In this document: piece after piece, positions 36,044-44,915 of the stretch
Position numbering within the stretch: position 1 is the stretch's first letter
Layout of the letters: the number at the start of each line of letters is the position of its first letter
Notes under the pieces: generated by a model
Seen by the model: only the letters and a program-made list of their open reading frames with translations
What the model was told of the DNA's origin: nothing
Databases searched by the model: none
Source of the DNA: CAWUIO01 sp963922455
GTDB lineage: Bacteria; Bacteroidota; Bacteroidia; Cytophagales; Microscillaceae
Assembly (NCBI GenBank): GCA_963922455.1
Contig: CAWUIO010000029.1
Location: 1-58,201, forward strand
DNA: 58,201 nucleotides
Direction of reading: 5' to 3'
Position numbers and translations under genes: made by a program

Positions 36044-36235
36044 ATGCCCCTCCGAACCCAGGTAAATAAAGTAGACCATATCGAGAACGCCGACGATTTG
36101 GAAAGAGTGGTAAGCGATAAACGCATGGCTAAGCGGGCCAAATCCCGAAAAAACCGACGAAACCGTCATTATGTCAAGACGATGCTCAGAAATATAAAGC
36201 AAGCCCACACAAATCCTGAAGATATGGACGAATAA
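36044..36235 (+). CDS. Small basic protein, unknown function
   Basis: A 63-residue protein: an acidic/hydrophilic first half (VDHIENADDLERVVSDKR) followed by a very basic stretch (KRMAKRAKSRKNRRNRHYVK) and a short acidic tail. The even split and the ordinary codon use argue for a real gene. The basic segment could bind nucleic acid, for example RNA or the ribosome. It stands alone between repeat copy 10 and the rtcB terminator. I cannot name the family. Confidence 0.6.
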   Translation: MPLRTQVNKVDHIENADDLERVVSDKRMAKRAKSRKNRRNRHYVKTMLRNIKQAHTNPEDMDE

Positions 36236-36256
36236 GGCGTGGATTGGGCTTCTTTT

Positions 36257-36288
36257 AAAAAAAAGCCCAAGGCAAAACTGCCCTGAGC
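36257..36288 (-). terminator. Terminator of rtcB
   Basis: On the minus strand GCTCAGGGCA pairs with TGCCTTGGGC (two wobble pairs) and is followed by eight T. It lies about 40 bp after the rtcB stop codon. Confidence 0.7.
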
Positions 36289-36327
36289 TATCTATTTTCC
36301 AAGTTTAACCGATTTTCGTTTAAAAAT

Positions 36328-37746
36328 TTAGTCTACCCCCCGAAACTTCTGGTCCCCGCACATCCGTACGATCTTGGGGTAGAAGGTTCCGAGCACATCT
36401 ACCAAGTCGCTCTGATGCCCCATCACTTGATGGATATCTTTATAAACCATAGGGGCTTCGTCCAGTCCCGACCCGATCAAGTCTACCCCAGCCTTCTTGA
36501 TAAACTTACTAACTTCCTTCTGTGAGAGCTTTTCCTTGGCTTTTTTACGCGACATCACCCGGCCTGCTCCGTGAGAAGCCGAATCGATAGACGCGGCCGA
36601 GCCCTTACCTCTTACCAGGAAGCCCGGTGAGGTCATAGATCCGGGAATGATACCCAATACGCCTTTCCCGGCTGGAGTTGCGCCTTTACGGTGCACAATG
36701 ATGGAGTTACCCTCAGCATCTTCTTCTTTCCAAGCGAAGTTATGATGGTTTTCTACTCGTACCAGGGCCTTTTCTCCCAAGGACGCAGCCATACGGTCGT
36801 GAATCTGGTGGTGACAAGCCGAGGCATAATCTCCGGCAAGGTTCATAGCCAACCAATATTCTTGCCCTTCTTCGGTATCTAGGTCCAACCAGGCTAAGTG
36901 CTTGGCTTCTTGGGGCAGTTTACAAAGATCCATGGCTAGCTTGGTATAATGACTGGCAATGTTAGCTCCCAATCCTCTCGAACCGGAGTGGGTAAGCACA
37001 GCCAAATATCCGCCTTGCTCGATCCCCAAAACATCTTCTCCATCACTGATCTCCACCCAGCCAAATTCCACAAAGTGGTTTCCGCCCCCGGAGGAACCAA
37101 TTTGGCCATAGGCTCGGTCTTTCAAATCTTTTACCACCTTAATCTCCGAAAATTCTGAGCGGTCCAAAACCGGGTGCCACTTAGGATGCTTAAAGGAAGC
37201 TTGGCCAAAGCGGGCATTGTCGAGCAGCATCTGGCGCAGTTTATCGCGTTGATGCTCTATGTACGATTGAGGCATTGCGAATAAACTCATACACATCCTA
37301 CACCCAATGTCCACGCCTACCCCGTAAGGGATCACCGCATTTTCGGTAGCCAAAACTCCCCCTATCGGCAAGCCATAGCCTTGGTGGGCATCGGGCATCA
37401 AAGCCCCAGCCTTGGCTACGGGTAGCTTCATCGCGATCTCCATTTGATTGATCGCTCCGCCTTCAATCCCATCTTGCCCATAAATTTGGTAGGGGATACG
37501 GTTTTTTTTCAATTCCAGCCTTTTATTTTCTTTTTGGGCCAAAAGTTCATGGGCAATGGGGCCCAAGACCTCGTGGCCTTTATAAAAAGCGGGAGTTTCG
37601 ATGACGCGGGCGAGTATCTCGAGCTTAAATTGGATACTTTTTCCCTTATACTGAGATTCCATAACCCGCACGGCAGCGCCAATAGCGCGTCCCTCTGGAA
37701 ACCCCAATTTTTTTAGGGCTTTCCCGTTAATTTTGTTTGTTGCCAT
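36328..37746 (-). CDS. rtcB: RNA-splicing ligase RtcB
   Basis: A 472-residue GTP- and manganese-dependent ligase that joins RNA 2,3-cyclic phosphate or 3-phosphate ends to 5-hydroxyl ends in tRNA repair or splicing. Signature blocks: PDAHQGYGLPIGGVLA near 120-135, VDIGC (D146, C149), GGGNHFVEFG near 222-231, THSGSRGLG near 252-260, and SHGAGRVMSR with the guanylylated His at H392. The usual DIGCGM is DIGCRM here. It is transcribed divergently from a WYL regulator fused to a dioxygenase-like domain, with an operator-like set of repeats between them, and ends at a terminator. It is probably induced by RNA damage. Confidence 0.93.
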   Translation of the reverse strand: MATNKINGKALKKLGFPEGRAIGAAVRVMESQYKGKSIQFKLEILARVIETPAFYKGHEVLGPIAHELLAQKENKRLELKKNRIPYQIYGQDGIEGGAINQMEIAMKLPVAKAGALMPDAHQGYGLPIGGVLATENAVIPYGVGVDIGCRMCMSLFAMPQSYIEHQRDKLRQMLLDNARFGQASFKHPKWHPVLDRSEFSEIKVVKDLKDRAYGQIGSSGGGNHFVEFGWVEISDGEDVLGIEQGGYLAVLTHSGSRGLGANIASHYTKLAMDLCKLPQEAKHLAWLDLDTEEGQEYWLAMNLAGDYASACHHQIHDRMAASLGEKALVRVENHHNFAWKEEDAEGNSIIVHRKGATPAGKGVLGIIPGSMTSPGFLVRGKGSAASIDSASHGAGRVMSRKKAKEKLSQKEVSKFIKKAGVDLIGSGLDEAPMVYKDIHQVMGHQSDLVDVLGTFYPKIVRMCGDQKFRGVD

Positions 37747-37780
37747 GGGTTTTTATAATTTTTGGGTACTTTTTATAGTA

Positions 37781-37820
37781 CTGCGAAAGAATAAAATCGT
37801 TGCGCAGTATATTTGCGCAG
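37781..37820. promoter_or_regulatory. Operator-like repeats between rtcB and the WYL gene
   Basis: Half-sites CTGCG (37781-37785), TTGCGCAG (37800-37807) and TTGCGCAG (37813-37820). The first and second form an inverted repeat (ACTGCG...CGCAGT); the second and third are direct. They overlap a TATATTTG -7-like box (37808-37815) for the WYL gene. Confidence 0.5.
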
Positions 37821-37911
37821 TTAAGCTAAACACCCAAAAAAAATTAAAATTTCTATCTAGCGGTCTAATCATGCTTGTTATATTGGATCCTTGTGGAGAA
37901 ATGCTAAGAAA

Positions 37912-39690
37912 ATGCCCGTCAACCGTAATGCCCTTATTCGTTACCGCACCATCGATCAATGCTTGCAAAACCGCTATCGTTTGTGGACCTTAGAAGACCT
38001 CATAGAGGCCTGCTCTGAAGCATTGTATGAGTACGAAGGGATTGAAAAAGGAGTGAGCCGCCGCACCGTTCAAATGGATATTCAAATGATGCGGAGCGAT
38101 AAGTTAGGCTACAATGCCCCTATCGTGGTGCAAGAACGGAAGTACTATACCTATACCGATCCTAATTATTCTATTACGAATATTCCACTCACGGAACAGG
38201 ATTTATTTAAACTGAACGAGGTAGTAGAGATCTTGAAGCAGTTTAAAGGCTTCTCGCACTTCCGAGAGCTGCAAGGTATGGTGCAAAAACTAGAAGACAA
38301 GGTGAACACGGCCCGCACCCAGCAAGCCCCCATTATAGACTTTGAGAAAAACGAGAATTTGAAGGGATTGGAGCACGTTGACTTTTTGTACCGGGCCATT
38401 ATGGAAAAAAAGGTGCTGGCCATTACCTACCGGTCCTTCAAAGCCCACAAGGCCGCGACCTTCCACTTTCATCCTTATTTTTTGAAGGAGTACCGCAATC
38501 GCTGGTTTGTTCTGGGTATCCGTAGCCCCGACCAAACCCTGCTAACCCTGGCATTGGACCGGGTGCAGGCTATCGAGGAACGTATCGGAGAAGAATACAT
38601 ACCCAATCGGCACATCAATATCCGGACTCACTTTCAAGATGTCTTGGGGGTAACCGTCAATATCGGGGAAGAACCTAAAGAAGTCAAACTGTTTATCGAC
38701 TACCGGAATGCCCCTTATGTCCTCACCAAACCACTGCATCCTTCTCAAAAATTATTAGAGCAAAGTGCCCACGGAATCACCATCAGTCTTAGGGTGCAGC
38801 ATAACTTTGAGCTGGAAAGAGAAATTTTGGGCTTTGGAGATAGCATACAGGTTTTGGAGCCCCCCGAATTGAAGCGTAGGGTCAAGGTGAAATTACAAAA
38901 CGCTTTAGACCAATACGCTTCTGAGCTGACTATGGGAGACGTACAGCCCTTCATACGGCAGGTGCAAAAGACCGGTACCGCTATCTTGGAAGATATTTAT
39001 ATCCAGGCCGAAATTGCTCGAATATTATCGATTCTGGAGCGTAATAAAAAAAGCAATGCCCGTTTTAGGCAGGGAAAGGATTTGTTTGCGATCCGCCAAT
39101 TATTCAAAGAAATACCCAGTTTAAAGCCCTTGGTTTTTAACCGAAACCTCATGAGTGTGCTACAGAATGGCTTGGGAGAGAAGTACTTTCTTACCAAGGC
39201 CTTGTATTTTGATAAGCCTCCCCAGTCTAATTGGTTTGTATCCTGGCATCAGGATTTGAGCATTGCGGTGCCAGAAAAAATGGAAATGGCCGGGTTTTAT
39301 GGGTGGACCCAAAAGGCGGATAGTATTGGGGTGTGCCCACCCCTAAGGTTTTTAAAATCGGCCTATACGGTTCGGGTTCATTTGGACGATACCGATTTTT
39401 ACAATGGAGCCTTAAAAGTAATTCCTGGGAGTCATACGCAAATTCATGACCGGGCACAGCTCCAAGCTATTACCCAGTCGGAAGAACCTAAAGTGTGCCA
39501 ATTGAGCCGGGGAAGTATTCACGTGATGAAGCCTCTTTTGCTCCATGCTTCCGCCAAAAATCAGAAAGACCAAGCCCGTAGGGTAATACACTTGGAGTTT
39601 AATTGTTTAGACTTGCCGGGCCCCTTGGAATGGGCCGAACGAGAAGAGCTAGACTGGAGCCATGCTTTTAAAGAAATAGAAAATAATTAA
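37912..39690 (+). CDS. WYL-domain transcriptional regulator fused to a phytanoyl-CoA dioxygenase-like domain
   Basis: A 592-residue single frame from the ATG at 37912. Residues 1-90 hold a helix-turn-helix of the WYL-regulator type (SRRTVQMDIQMMRS), about 130-330 the WYL ligand domain and C-terminal extension, and about 350-580 a Fe(II)/2-oxoglutarate oxygenase domain of the PhyH family. That domain keeps the HxD pair H446/D448 (WHQDLSIAV), the distal H545 (LLLHASA) and an Arg at 556-557 for 2-oxoglutarate. WYL proteins sense nucleic acid or nucleotide ligands and often flank rtcB. The fusion suggests that an oxygenase reaction is tied to control of RNA repair. No frame break separates the halves. 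Confidence 0.85.
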   Translation: MPVNRNALIRYRTIDQCLQNRYRLWTLEDLIEACSEALYEYEGIEKGVSRRTVQMDIQMMRSDKLGYNAPIVVQERKYYTYTDPNYSITNIPLTEQDLFKLNEVVEILKQFKGFSHFRELQGMVQKLEDKVNTARTQQAPIIDFEKNENLKGLEHVDFLYRAIMEKKVLAITYRSFKAHKAATFHFHPYFLKEYRNRWFVLGIRSPDQTLLTLALDRVQAIEERIGEEYIPNRHINIRTHFQDVLGVTVNIGEEPKEVKLFIDYRNAPYVLTKPLHPSQKLLEQSAHGITISLRVQHNFELEREILGFGDSIQVLEPPELKRRVKVKLQNALDQYASELTMGDVQPFIRQVQKTGTAILEDIYIQAEIARILSILERNKKSNARFRQGKDLFAIRQLFKEIPSLKPLVFNRNLMSVLQNGLGEKYFLTKALYFDKPPQSNWFVSWHQDLSIAVPEKMEMAGFYGWTQKADSIGVCPPLRFLKSAYTVRVHLDDTDFYNGALKVIPGSHTQIHDRAQLQAITQSEEPKVCQLSRGSIHVMKPLLLHASAKNQKDQARRVIHLEFNCLDLPGPLEWAEREELDWSHAFKEIENN

Positions 39691-39733
39691 AAGGCGTATG
39701 TGCGATCATGTTCAAAATAGATTCAATAGTGGT

Positions 39734-39913
39734 TTAAGAAACTGTTTAAATTTAATTGCGTTGGGCTGCAAAGAGCCATTTCGGGAACCTGATTTCATCA
39801 AATTCCTCGCCCATAGCGCTGCTATGCGCTCATTGTTTATTTCATCAGAACCCCGTATTCTCAAGTTATACGGCACTTTTCGCCGACAAAAAATAAACTT
39901 AAACAGTTTCTAA
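39734..39913 (-). mobile_element. MITE-like element, copy b
   Basis: 180 bp, the same length as copy a but inverted, with ends TTAAGAAACTGTTTAAA and TTTAAACAGTTTCTAA (the right arm has one change). Internal palindrome CCATAGCGCTGCTATGCG. No coding capacity. It lies 43 bp after the WYL-dioxygenase stop and is the only copy not next to a 130-bp repeat. Confidence 0.85.
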
Positions 39914-40093
39914 GATTAAATTTGGGCGGCAAAACTTACCTTTTAGAACTTGAGTTCGTAAAATGTATAAGCAATAGCCCAGCTATTCCTTCAAATACTT
40001 GCTCAAAACCTAAAATCAAAAAAAAACCGCTATTCAAATCCTAATCTTAAACAAATCTCAATAAAAAGCCTTAGGCAACGTATAAACCTTAAA

Positions 40094-41002
40094 ATGATCA
40101 AGCTGATGTTGATGAAAAAATGCGTTTTTCCTCTTTTCTTAGTAGGCCTCCTATGCTTGGGCCTCCCTTGTTTTATTGGGGTAAAAGCCCAGGATACCTA
40201 CATAGTTGTAGAAATTCAAAGCGGCAACATAACCTATGATGAAACCGATGAACCCCTTAAAACGGGGACTCGTCTAAAAGATGGGGATGAGTTATTATTC
40301 TCAAGCCAAAAAGCCCTTGCCCTGGTGTATCGGGAAAGTGATTTGGAATTGCTTCATATGAAAGTGCTTAGGCCCAGCTTTGAGAGCCCCATGAGCCCCG
40401 CAAAGACGGGAAAGGTTGGCTCCAATGTATTTCCATTGGAGTTTAGTAAAGACGTTAAGCTAAGAGAGAAAGAAAGGGTACTTAACAACAAATACCTCAT
40501 GCGGGAATTTACTCCCGGCAAGCTCTTGATTTTTGGCGATAGCATGTCGGTCAATCTCAGTGAGGAGTATAGAATCTTAAGCGATACGGTGTTTTTCTTT
40601 GTTCGCTATAAACTGGATAATGACTCCTTAGCGACCCGGCGCTTGCCCCACGAAGGACAAAAGTTGATCTTGGATATGCGTATTTTTGAGAAGCCCGATG
40701 GAACGCTTCTTACGGCCGAAGAAATCCTTGCTTTGCCATACATTCGAATAGGGATTTATCGGGAAGCAAGTGATGAAGCCCAGATACTAGGGACTATTAG
40801 GCCTTGGTTTTTGGAAACCTGGCCTAGTTTTAAACAGAAACGACTAGATGAATTGATCCGAAAAGGGAAAAACTTGAAGCTTAAAACCCCCGATATGATG
40901 CAAAAAATATTGGAGTATGCACAAGGAACCTTAGGGAAAAGCCCCTTCATACAGTCTCAAAATTTACGAGCTTGGTTGCAACGTACATACGATTTTAAAT
41001 AA
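40094..41002 (+). CDS. Secreted protein with FecR-like N-terminal strand region
   Basis: A 302-residue protein; a later Met (40112) may be the true start just before the signal sequence (KKCVFPLFLVGLL, cut after VKAQ). Residues about 32-110 contain strands such as GNITYDETDEPLKTGTRLKDGDELLF, which resemble the FecR-type beta domain. The remainder is mixed, with an EVKLREKERVLNN-like charged helix. No enzyme motif is visible. It is likely periplasmic. It lies alone, 180 bp after MITE copy b and 141 bp before the two-span membrane protein gene. Confidence 0.6.
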   Translation: MIKLMLMKKCVFPLFLVGLLCLGLPCFIGVKAQDTYIVVEIQSGNITYDETDEPLKTGTRLKDGDELLFSSQKALALVYRESDLELLHMKVLRPSFESPMSPAKTGKVGSNVFPLEFSKDVKLREKERVLNNKYLMREFTPGKLLIFGDSMSVNLSEEYRILSDTVFFFVRYKLDNDSLATRRLPHEGQKLILDMRIFEKPDGTLLTAEEILALPYIRIGIYREASDEAQILGTIRPWFLETWPSFKQKRLDELIRKGKNLKLKTPDMMQKILEYAQGTLGKSPFIQSQNLRAWLQRTYDFK

Positions 41003-41143
41003 AATCATGATAAAGACCTAGGGCGCGTAGGCAGGTCAGCAGATTGCATAGACCAAGAGAAGACTTGCATGTAACTAGCAAGAAATACCCTTGCTAATTA
41101 AGATATTATTGGATTCTTTGCCAGGAACTGGCTATATTAGGTT

Positions 41144-41722
41144 ATGAGCAGTCTCATGCAAACACAAACTACACAACATTTGAAAATAATGGGCAATACG
41201 ACCATGCCCGATTGGCCTTTAGTCTATCAACGTTTGATGGACGATTTTAAAGGCAGGGGAGCCCTTATTCACGTGACAATTTTAGGAGCCGCCCTAGCCC
41301 TAGGCCTTATTGTGGGCTATTATTGGGGAGGTAATCTACTACTTACGCTCTTATTTATTATAATAGGCGTATTGGTAGATTACCTTGTTTTAGGCCCAGA
41401 AGAATTTCTGGATTTATTTAACAAGAGAAAGCCGTACCTCATTCGGACTTTAATTCAAAACCGGGTGAAACAGCGAAGTGAAAAAGAAGATGATTATGAG
41501 CGACTCATCTTTGAGGTATTTACCCACGAAGCCTACGTCCTCAACCGATCGGGGATAAGCGCCGATAATTATTACGAAAAAGAAGGAACGCAGCGGATTG
41601 AGGTTCCCGAGAGCATGTTTCTCAGCTTAGCCCCCGGCCAGGAGGTGCACCTCGTTTGCATGCCCGACGATTACGTTTGGGGTATTCTCAATGGGGGTGA
41701 AGTGATTTTCATTGAGTTTTAG
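41144..41722 (+). CDS. Membrane-anchored hypothetical protein
   Basis: A 192-residue protein with two closely spaced membrane helices (about 42-60 and 65-85, GLIVGYYWGGNLLLTLLFIIIG) and a soluble C-terminal domain of about 100 residues, with strands near 100-192 and an LSLAPGQEVHLV segment. The true start may be a later Met (residue 16 or 21), since the first residues look non-structural. I cannot name a family. The stop is 2 bp from the end of the convergent holA gene, so there is no room for a terminator. Confidence 0.6.
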   Translation: MSSLMQTQTTQHLKIMGNTTMPDWPLVYQRLMDDFKGRGALIHVTILGAALALGLIVGYYWGGNLLLTLLFIIIGVLVDYLVLGPEEFLDLFNKRKPYLIRTLIQNRVKQRSEKEDDYERLIFEVFTHEAYVLNRSGISADNYYEKEGTQRIEVPESMFLSLAPGQEVHLVCMPDDYVWGILNGGEVIFIEF

Positions 41723-41724
41723 GC

Positions 41725-42756
41725 TTAGGACCTTCCTAGGTGGAGGAGTTTGTAAACCATTTCTCTAAAAATTTCAGATTCATGGCTGGGGCCAGCCTGT
41801 AAGCCCTTGACTCTCAAATCGGCCTCACGGATGATACGAATAGCCATGCTAAGATTACGCATGGGGTAATGTTGCATGCCTGCTTTGTATTCTTTCACAA
41901 AGTAAGGGTTTACTTTCAAGACGCTGGCCAGGTTATGGTCGCTTCGGTCTTTTTCCTGGTAGGCGAGTAAAAGCTTGACGAAAAAATTAAAAAGACTCGT
42001 CAGGGATGGGATAAGCGGTTGTTTTTTGGGATTAGCTTGCCAGTAAGCTAAAATTTTTTGGGCTTTGTCGACCCGATGATAAGCGAGGGCATTGATGAGC
42101 TCGAAGATATTATATTCTTTACTTATGCCAACGTATTTCTCAATAATGGCCGGGCTGATACTTTCTTCCGGGCCAAGGTTGATCAAGATTTTTTCTAGCT
42201 CGGTATGTAAGCGGCCTAGATTGGCCCCGATGGCTTCGGCAAGCAATTGAACTGCAGTTTCATCGGCCTGGCGTTTTCGAGATTTGAGATACTTTCTAAT
42301 CCAATCGGGAACTTGGCTATCGTAAATCTTTTTAGACTCGACAATCTCACTTCCTTTTTGTAGCAATTTATACCACTTGGTGTTTTTGGCTAAGAGCTTA
42401 TGCTTGTATTGTAAAACCAGTACCGTAGTGTCTAGGGGTTGGGAGAGGTAGGCTTCCATCAAGCGTAGGGAGTCTTCCTTGGGCCAATCGGGTAGTTCTT
42501 GACACTCTTTTACCATAACTACTTGCCGTTCTGACATCATCGGGAAGCGACGGGCCTGGTTGAGCACATCGGAGATGTTGGTGTCTTTGCCGTATAAAAT
42601 GATTTGGTTGAAACTTTTAGAGGATTCGGGAAGGGCATGTTCCTCGATATACTCCGAAATTTGATCAATGTAGAAGGTTTCGTCTCCGTGGAGGAAGTAC
42701 ACCGGAGCATATTGGCCCTTTTTTAATTGCTGAAGGACCATGTCTGGACTGGCCAT
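41725..42756 (-). CDS. holA: DNA polymerase III subunit delta
   Basis: A 343-residue clamp-loader subunit that opens the sliding clamp. The N-terminal PVYFLHGDETFYIDQI (about 18-33) and QARRFPMMSERQVVMVKE (about 65-82) are typical of HolA, and the middle part contains LLAEAIGANLGRLHTELEKIL (about 167-187), the conserved delta core. Its own gene order (J-domain gene 26 bp upstream, same strand) suggests cotranscription. It ends 2 bp from the convergent membrane-protein gene. Confidence 0.9.
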   Translation of the reverse strand: MASPDMVLQQLKKGQYAPVYFLHGDETFYIDQISEYIEEHALPESSKSFNQIILYGKDTNISDVLNQARRFPMMSERQVVMVKECQELPDWPKEDSLRLMEAYLSQPLDTTVLVLQYKHKLLAKNTKWYKLLQKGSEIVESKKIYDSQVPDWIRKYLKSRKRQADETAVQLLAEAIGANLGRLHTELEKILINLGPEESISPAIIEKYVGISKEYNIFELINALAYHRVDKAQKILAYWQANPKKQPLIPSLTSLFNFFVKLLLAYQEKDRSDHNLASVLKVNPYFVKEYKAGMQHYPMRNLSMAIRIIREADLRVKGLQAGPSHESEIFREMVYKLLHLGRS

Positions 42757-42782
42757 AAGATGCGTTTAAAAATCAGACAGGC

Positions 42783-43325
42783 TTATTTGCCGTGCTTTTT
42801 ACGGAAGTAGGCGTAAGCTTCATTTATTTTTTGGGACAATTGCAGGGCCGCTTGTTGTTTTTCGGGATCTTGGGCAAAGCGGTCGGGGTGATATTTTTTG
42901 ATCACCTTTTTATAGGCCAGTTTAATTTCTTCAAAGTCAGCACCAATCGGGATTTCCAGGGCTTGGTAAAAGCGGGCTTCCGGATTTACCCCATAGCTTT
43001 TGGAATAGGAAGACCGGTAGTGATAACCCCGGTTTTGATAGGTACGACGAGAATTGTAGGAGTCTCTTTGGTAGGAACCCTTGTCTTGAGATTTTCGGGA
43101 TTGCTGGGAGGAGTCTTCTTGGGAGGAATTGCCCGAGTGGGTATCTTCGTAGTAGCCTTCTCGGAAAAACCAGAAAAAATCATCCCAGAGGGTGTTTTGG
43201 GGCGATTGGCGGGCACTCTGTAAATTGTCTTCTAATTCATCGAGCCAATCATTCCATTCTGCTTCTAGAATATCGTAGAATTGTTTGCCTAGGGACATAT
43301 ACCAGTAAAAAGCTTCGTTAAACAA
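42783..43325 (-). CDS. C-terminal J-domain (DnaJ-like) protein
   Basis: A 180-residue protein whose last 65 residues form a J domain. It shows the helix EEIKLAYKKVIKKYHPDRF, with the HPD motif at residues 146-148, and the closing NEAYAYFRKKHGK. The first 110 residues are an acidic helix followed by a long Ser/Arg/Tyr-rich linker (about 60-110) that looks disordered. A C-terminal J domain with no other chaperone part suggests a dedicated DnaK recruiter. It precedes holA by 26 bp. Repeat copy 11 lies 180 bp upstream of its start. Confidence 0.8.
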   Translation of the reverse strand: MFNEAFYWYMSLGKQFYDILEAEWNDWLDELEDNLQSARQSPQNTLWDDFFWFFREGYYEDTHSGNSSQEDSSQQSRKSQDKGSYQRDSYNSRRTYQNRGYHYRSSYSKSYGVNPEARFYQALEIPIGADFEEIKLAYKKVIKKYHPDRFAQDPEKQQAALQLSQKINEAYAYFRKKHGK

Positions 43326-43505
43326 AATATGCTTAATGAGAGGGTTTGTAAAATAAAGTTCTAAAAATAGAAAAGAAATTGGTACAGAGAAGTTCCCTTT
43401 CTCAGAAAAATAAAACTTTTCTATAATGAATGTATATCAACCGGACGTAAAGCTACTCATTTTTACGGGAAGTCAAGCGCCCTCATCGGATGCTTACAGC
43501 AAATT

Positions 43506-43636
43506 GGCTGAGGGATAGAGCGGCCTGTTTGAGCTCGTGCAGGCCTGGCGGGGAAAGGCAGCGAGTAGCGAAAGCCCGACCCCGCCGGGCACCTCATGTG
43601 CTTAAGAAGCCAAATTTCTCCGGCGGGGGCAGCCCC
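43506..43636 (+). repeat. Dispersed 130-bp structured repeat, copy 11
   Basis: Forward orientation, GGCTGAGGG to GGGGGCAGCCCC. Perfect second stem CCCCGCCGG/CCGGCGGGG. Between divergent genes, with its CCCC end 81 bp before the GNAT gene start. Confidence 0.92.
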
Positions 43637-43717
43637 AAAGGATTTTTCTTTCAGTATTTTTTTTCACAATTCGGCCTAAACATTAAAAATTTAACGGCCT
43701 CTTCGTAGATTTGATCC

Positions 43718-44893
43718 ATGAAAATTATTGAAGTAAAGCCTCAGGATAGCCGGAGCCGTCGAGAATTTTTACAACTTCCCGTGCGCTTGTACCGGAAGGA
43801 CCCTAATTGGATACGCCCCCTGGATAAAGATATCGAGGGAATTTTTGACCCCCAAGAAAATCCCTGTTTTCAATTTGGGGAGTGCATTCGTTGGATCTTG
43901 CAGGACACGCAAGGGAAAACGATAGGACGCATCGCCGCCTTTTACGACGAGCGGCTCATGAATACCCATAATGATCAACCCACGGGTGGAATGGGCTTTT
44001 TTGAGTGTATTGAAGACCAACAAGCCGCCCATTTGCTTTTTGATACGGGCATTGCCTGGTTGAAAGAAAAAGGCATGGAAGCCGTCGATGCTCCCATAAA
44101 TTTTGGCGACCGCAGCCGCTGGTGGGGGCTCTTGGTAGACGGGTTTTCCGAACCCAATTATTGCGTACCCTATCATCAGCCGTATTACCGGGATTTTTTT
44201 GAGTCTTATGGTTTTAGGGACTATTTCCAGCAATACACCTATCGCCGTAGGGTAGACGGCCCAAAGCTCGGGGAGGAGTTTTATGCCAAAAGAGAGCGCT
44301 TGTACCGCAATAAGGCCTATCACATCAAGCATATTGAGAAGAAAAACCTGGATGAGTACGCCGAAGCCTTCCGGCATATTTACAATGAAAGTTGGGTTAA
44401 ACACTCGGGAGTGGCCGAACTTACCAAGGAAGAAACCCAAAGCGTGCTCAAAGAGCTACGCCAAGTGATCGATGAGGAATTGATCTGGTTTGCCTATTAC
44501 CGGGACCAGCCCATTGCGTTTATGGTTTTGATACCCGAGCTGAACCAACTTTTTAAGTACGTAAATGGTAAAATGAACTTGTGGGGCAAGCTTAAATTTT
44601 TGTACCACCAAAAAATGGGGCACGGCAAGAAAATATTGGGATTGGTCTTTGGGGTTTTGCCCCGTTTTCAGGGGAAAGGCATTGATAGCGCGATTATTGC
44701 CGCCTTTTCAGAAATTGCCTACAGCGACAAGTTTCAGTACACGGAGCTGGAATTTAACTGGGTTGGGGACTTTAACCCGCCTATGATCCACGTCTACGAA
44801 TCTTTTTTGGCGACCAAGTACAAAACGCATATTACGTATCGCTTGTTATTTGATAAAACCAAAGAATTTAAGCGCTATTCGATGATCAAATAA
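43718..44893 (+). CDS. GNAT-like N-acetyltransferase family protein
   Basis: A 391-residue protein of a Bacteroidota family with a duplicated GNAT-type fold. It starts with a RRFL-like helix and FLQLPVRLYRKDPNWIRPLDKD (about 18-38). GRIAAFYDERLMNTH (about 66-80) and GFFECIEDQQAAHLLFDTGIAWLKEKGMEAVDAPINFGD (about 91-128) form the first half. The second half shows a PRFQGKGIDSAIIAAF stretch (about 311-326), which resembles the acetyl-CoA-binding loop. Substrate unknown. It is the first gene of a three-gene run with the phosphorylase-like protein gene and apt. Confidence 0.75.
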   Translation: MKIIEVKPQDSRSRREFLQLPVRLYRKDPNWIRPLDKDIEGIFDPQENPCFQFGECIRWILQDTQGKTIGRIAAFYDERLMNTHNDQPTGGMGFFECIEDQQAAHLLFDTGIAWLKEKGMEAVDAPINFGDRSRWWGLLVDGFSEPNYCVPYHQPYYRDFFESYGFRDYFQQYTYRRRVDGPKLGEEFYAKRERLYRNKAYHIKHIEKKNLDEYAEAFRHIYNESWVKHSGVAELTKEETQSVLKELRQVIDEELIWFAYYRDQPIAFMVLIPELNQLFKYVNGKMNLWGKLKFLYHQKMGHGKKILGLVFGVLPRFQGKGIDSAIIAAFSEIAYSDKFQYTELEFNWVGDFNPPMIHVYESFLATKYKTHITYRLLFDKTKEFKRYSMIK

Positions 44894-44915
44894 AGAACCT
44901 AAAATAATCCAAGCT

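Noticed and set aside
39698..39913. 71-codon frame across MITE copy b
   Set aside because: It lies entirely in the non-coding mobile element, and copy a has no equivalent frame.
43706..43713. TAGATTTG as a -7 box for the GNAT gene
   Set aside because: It lies only 4 bp before the ATG, which would place the transcript start at or past the start codon, and no -33 TTG is present.
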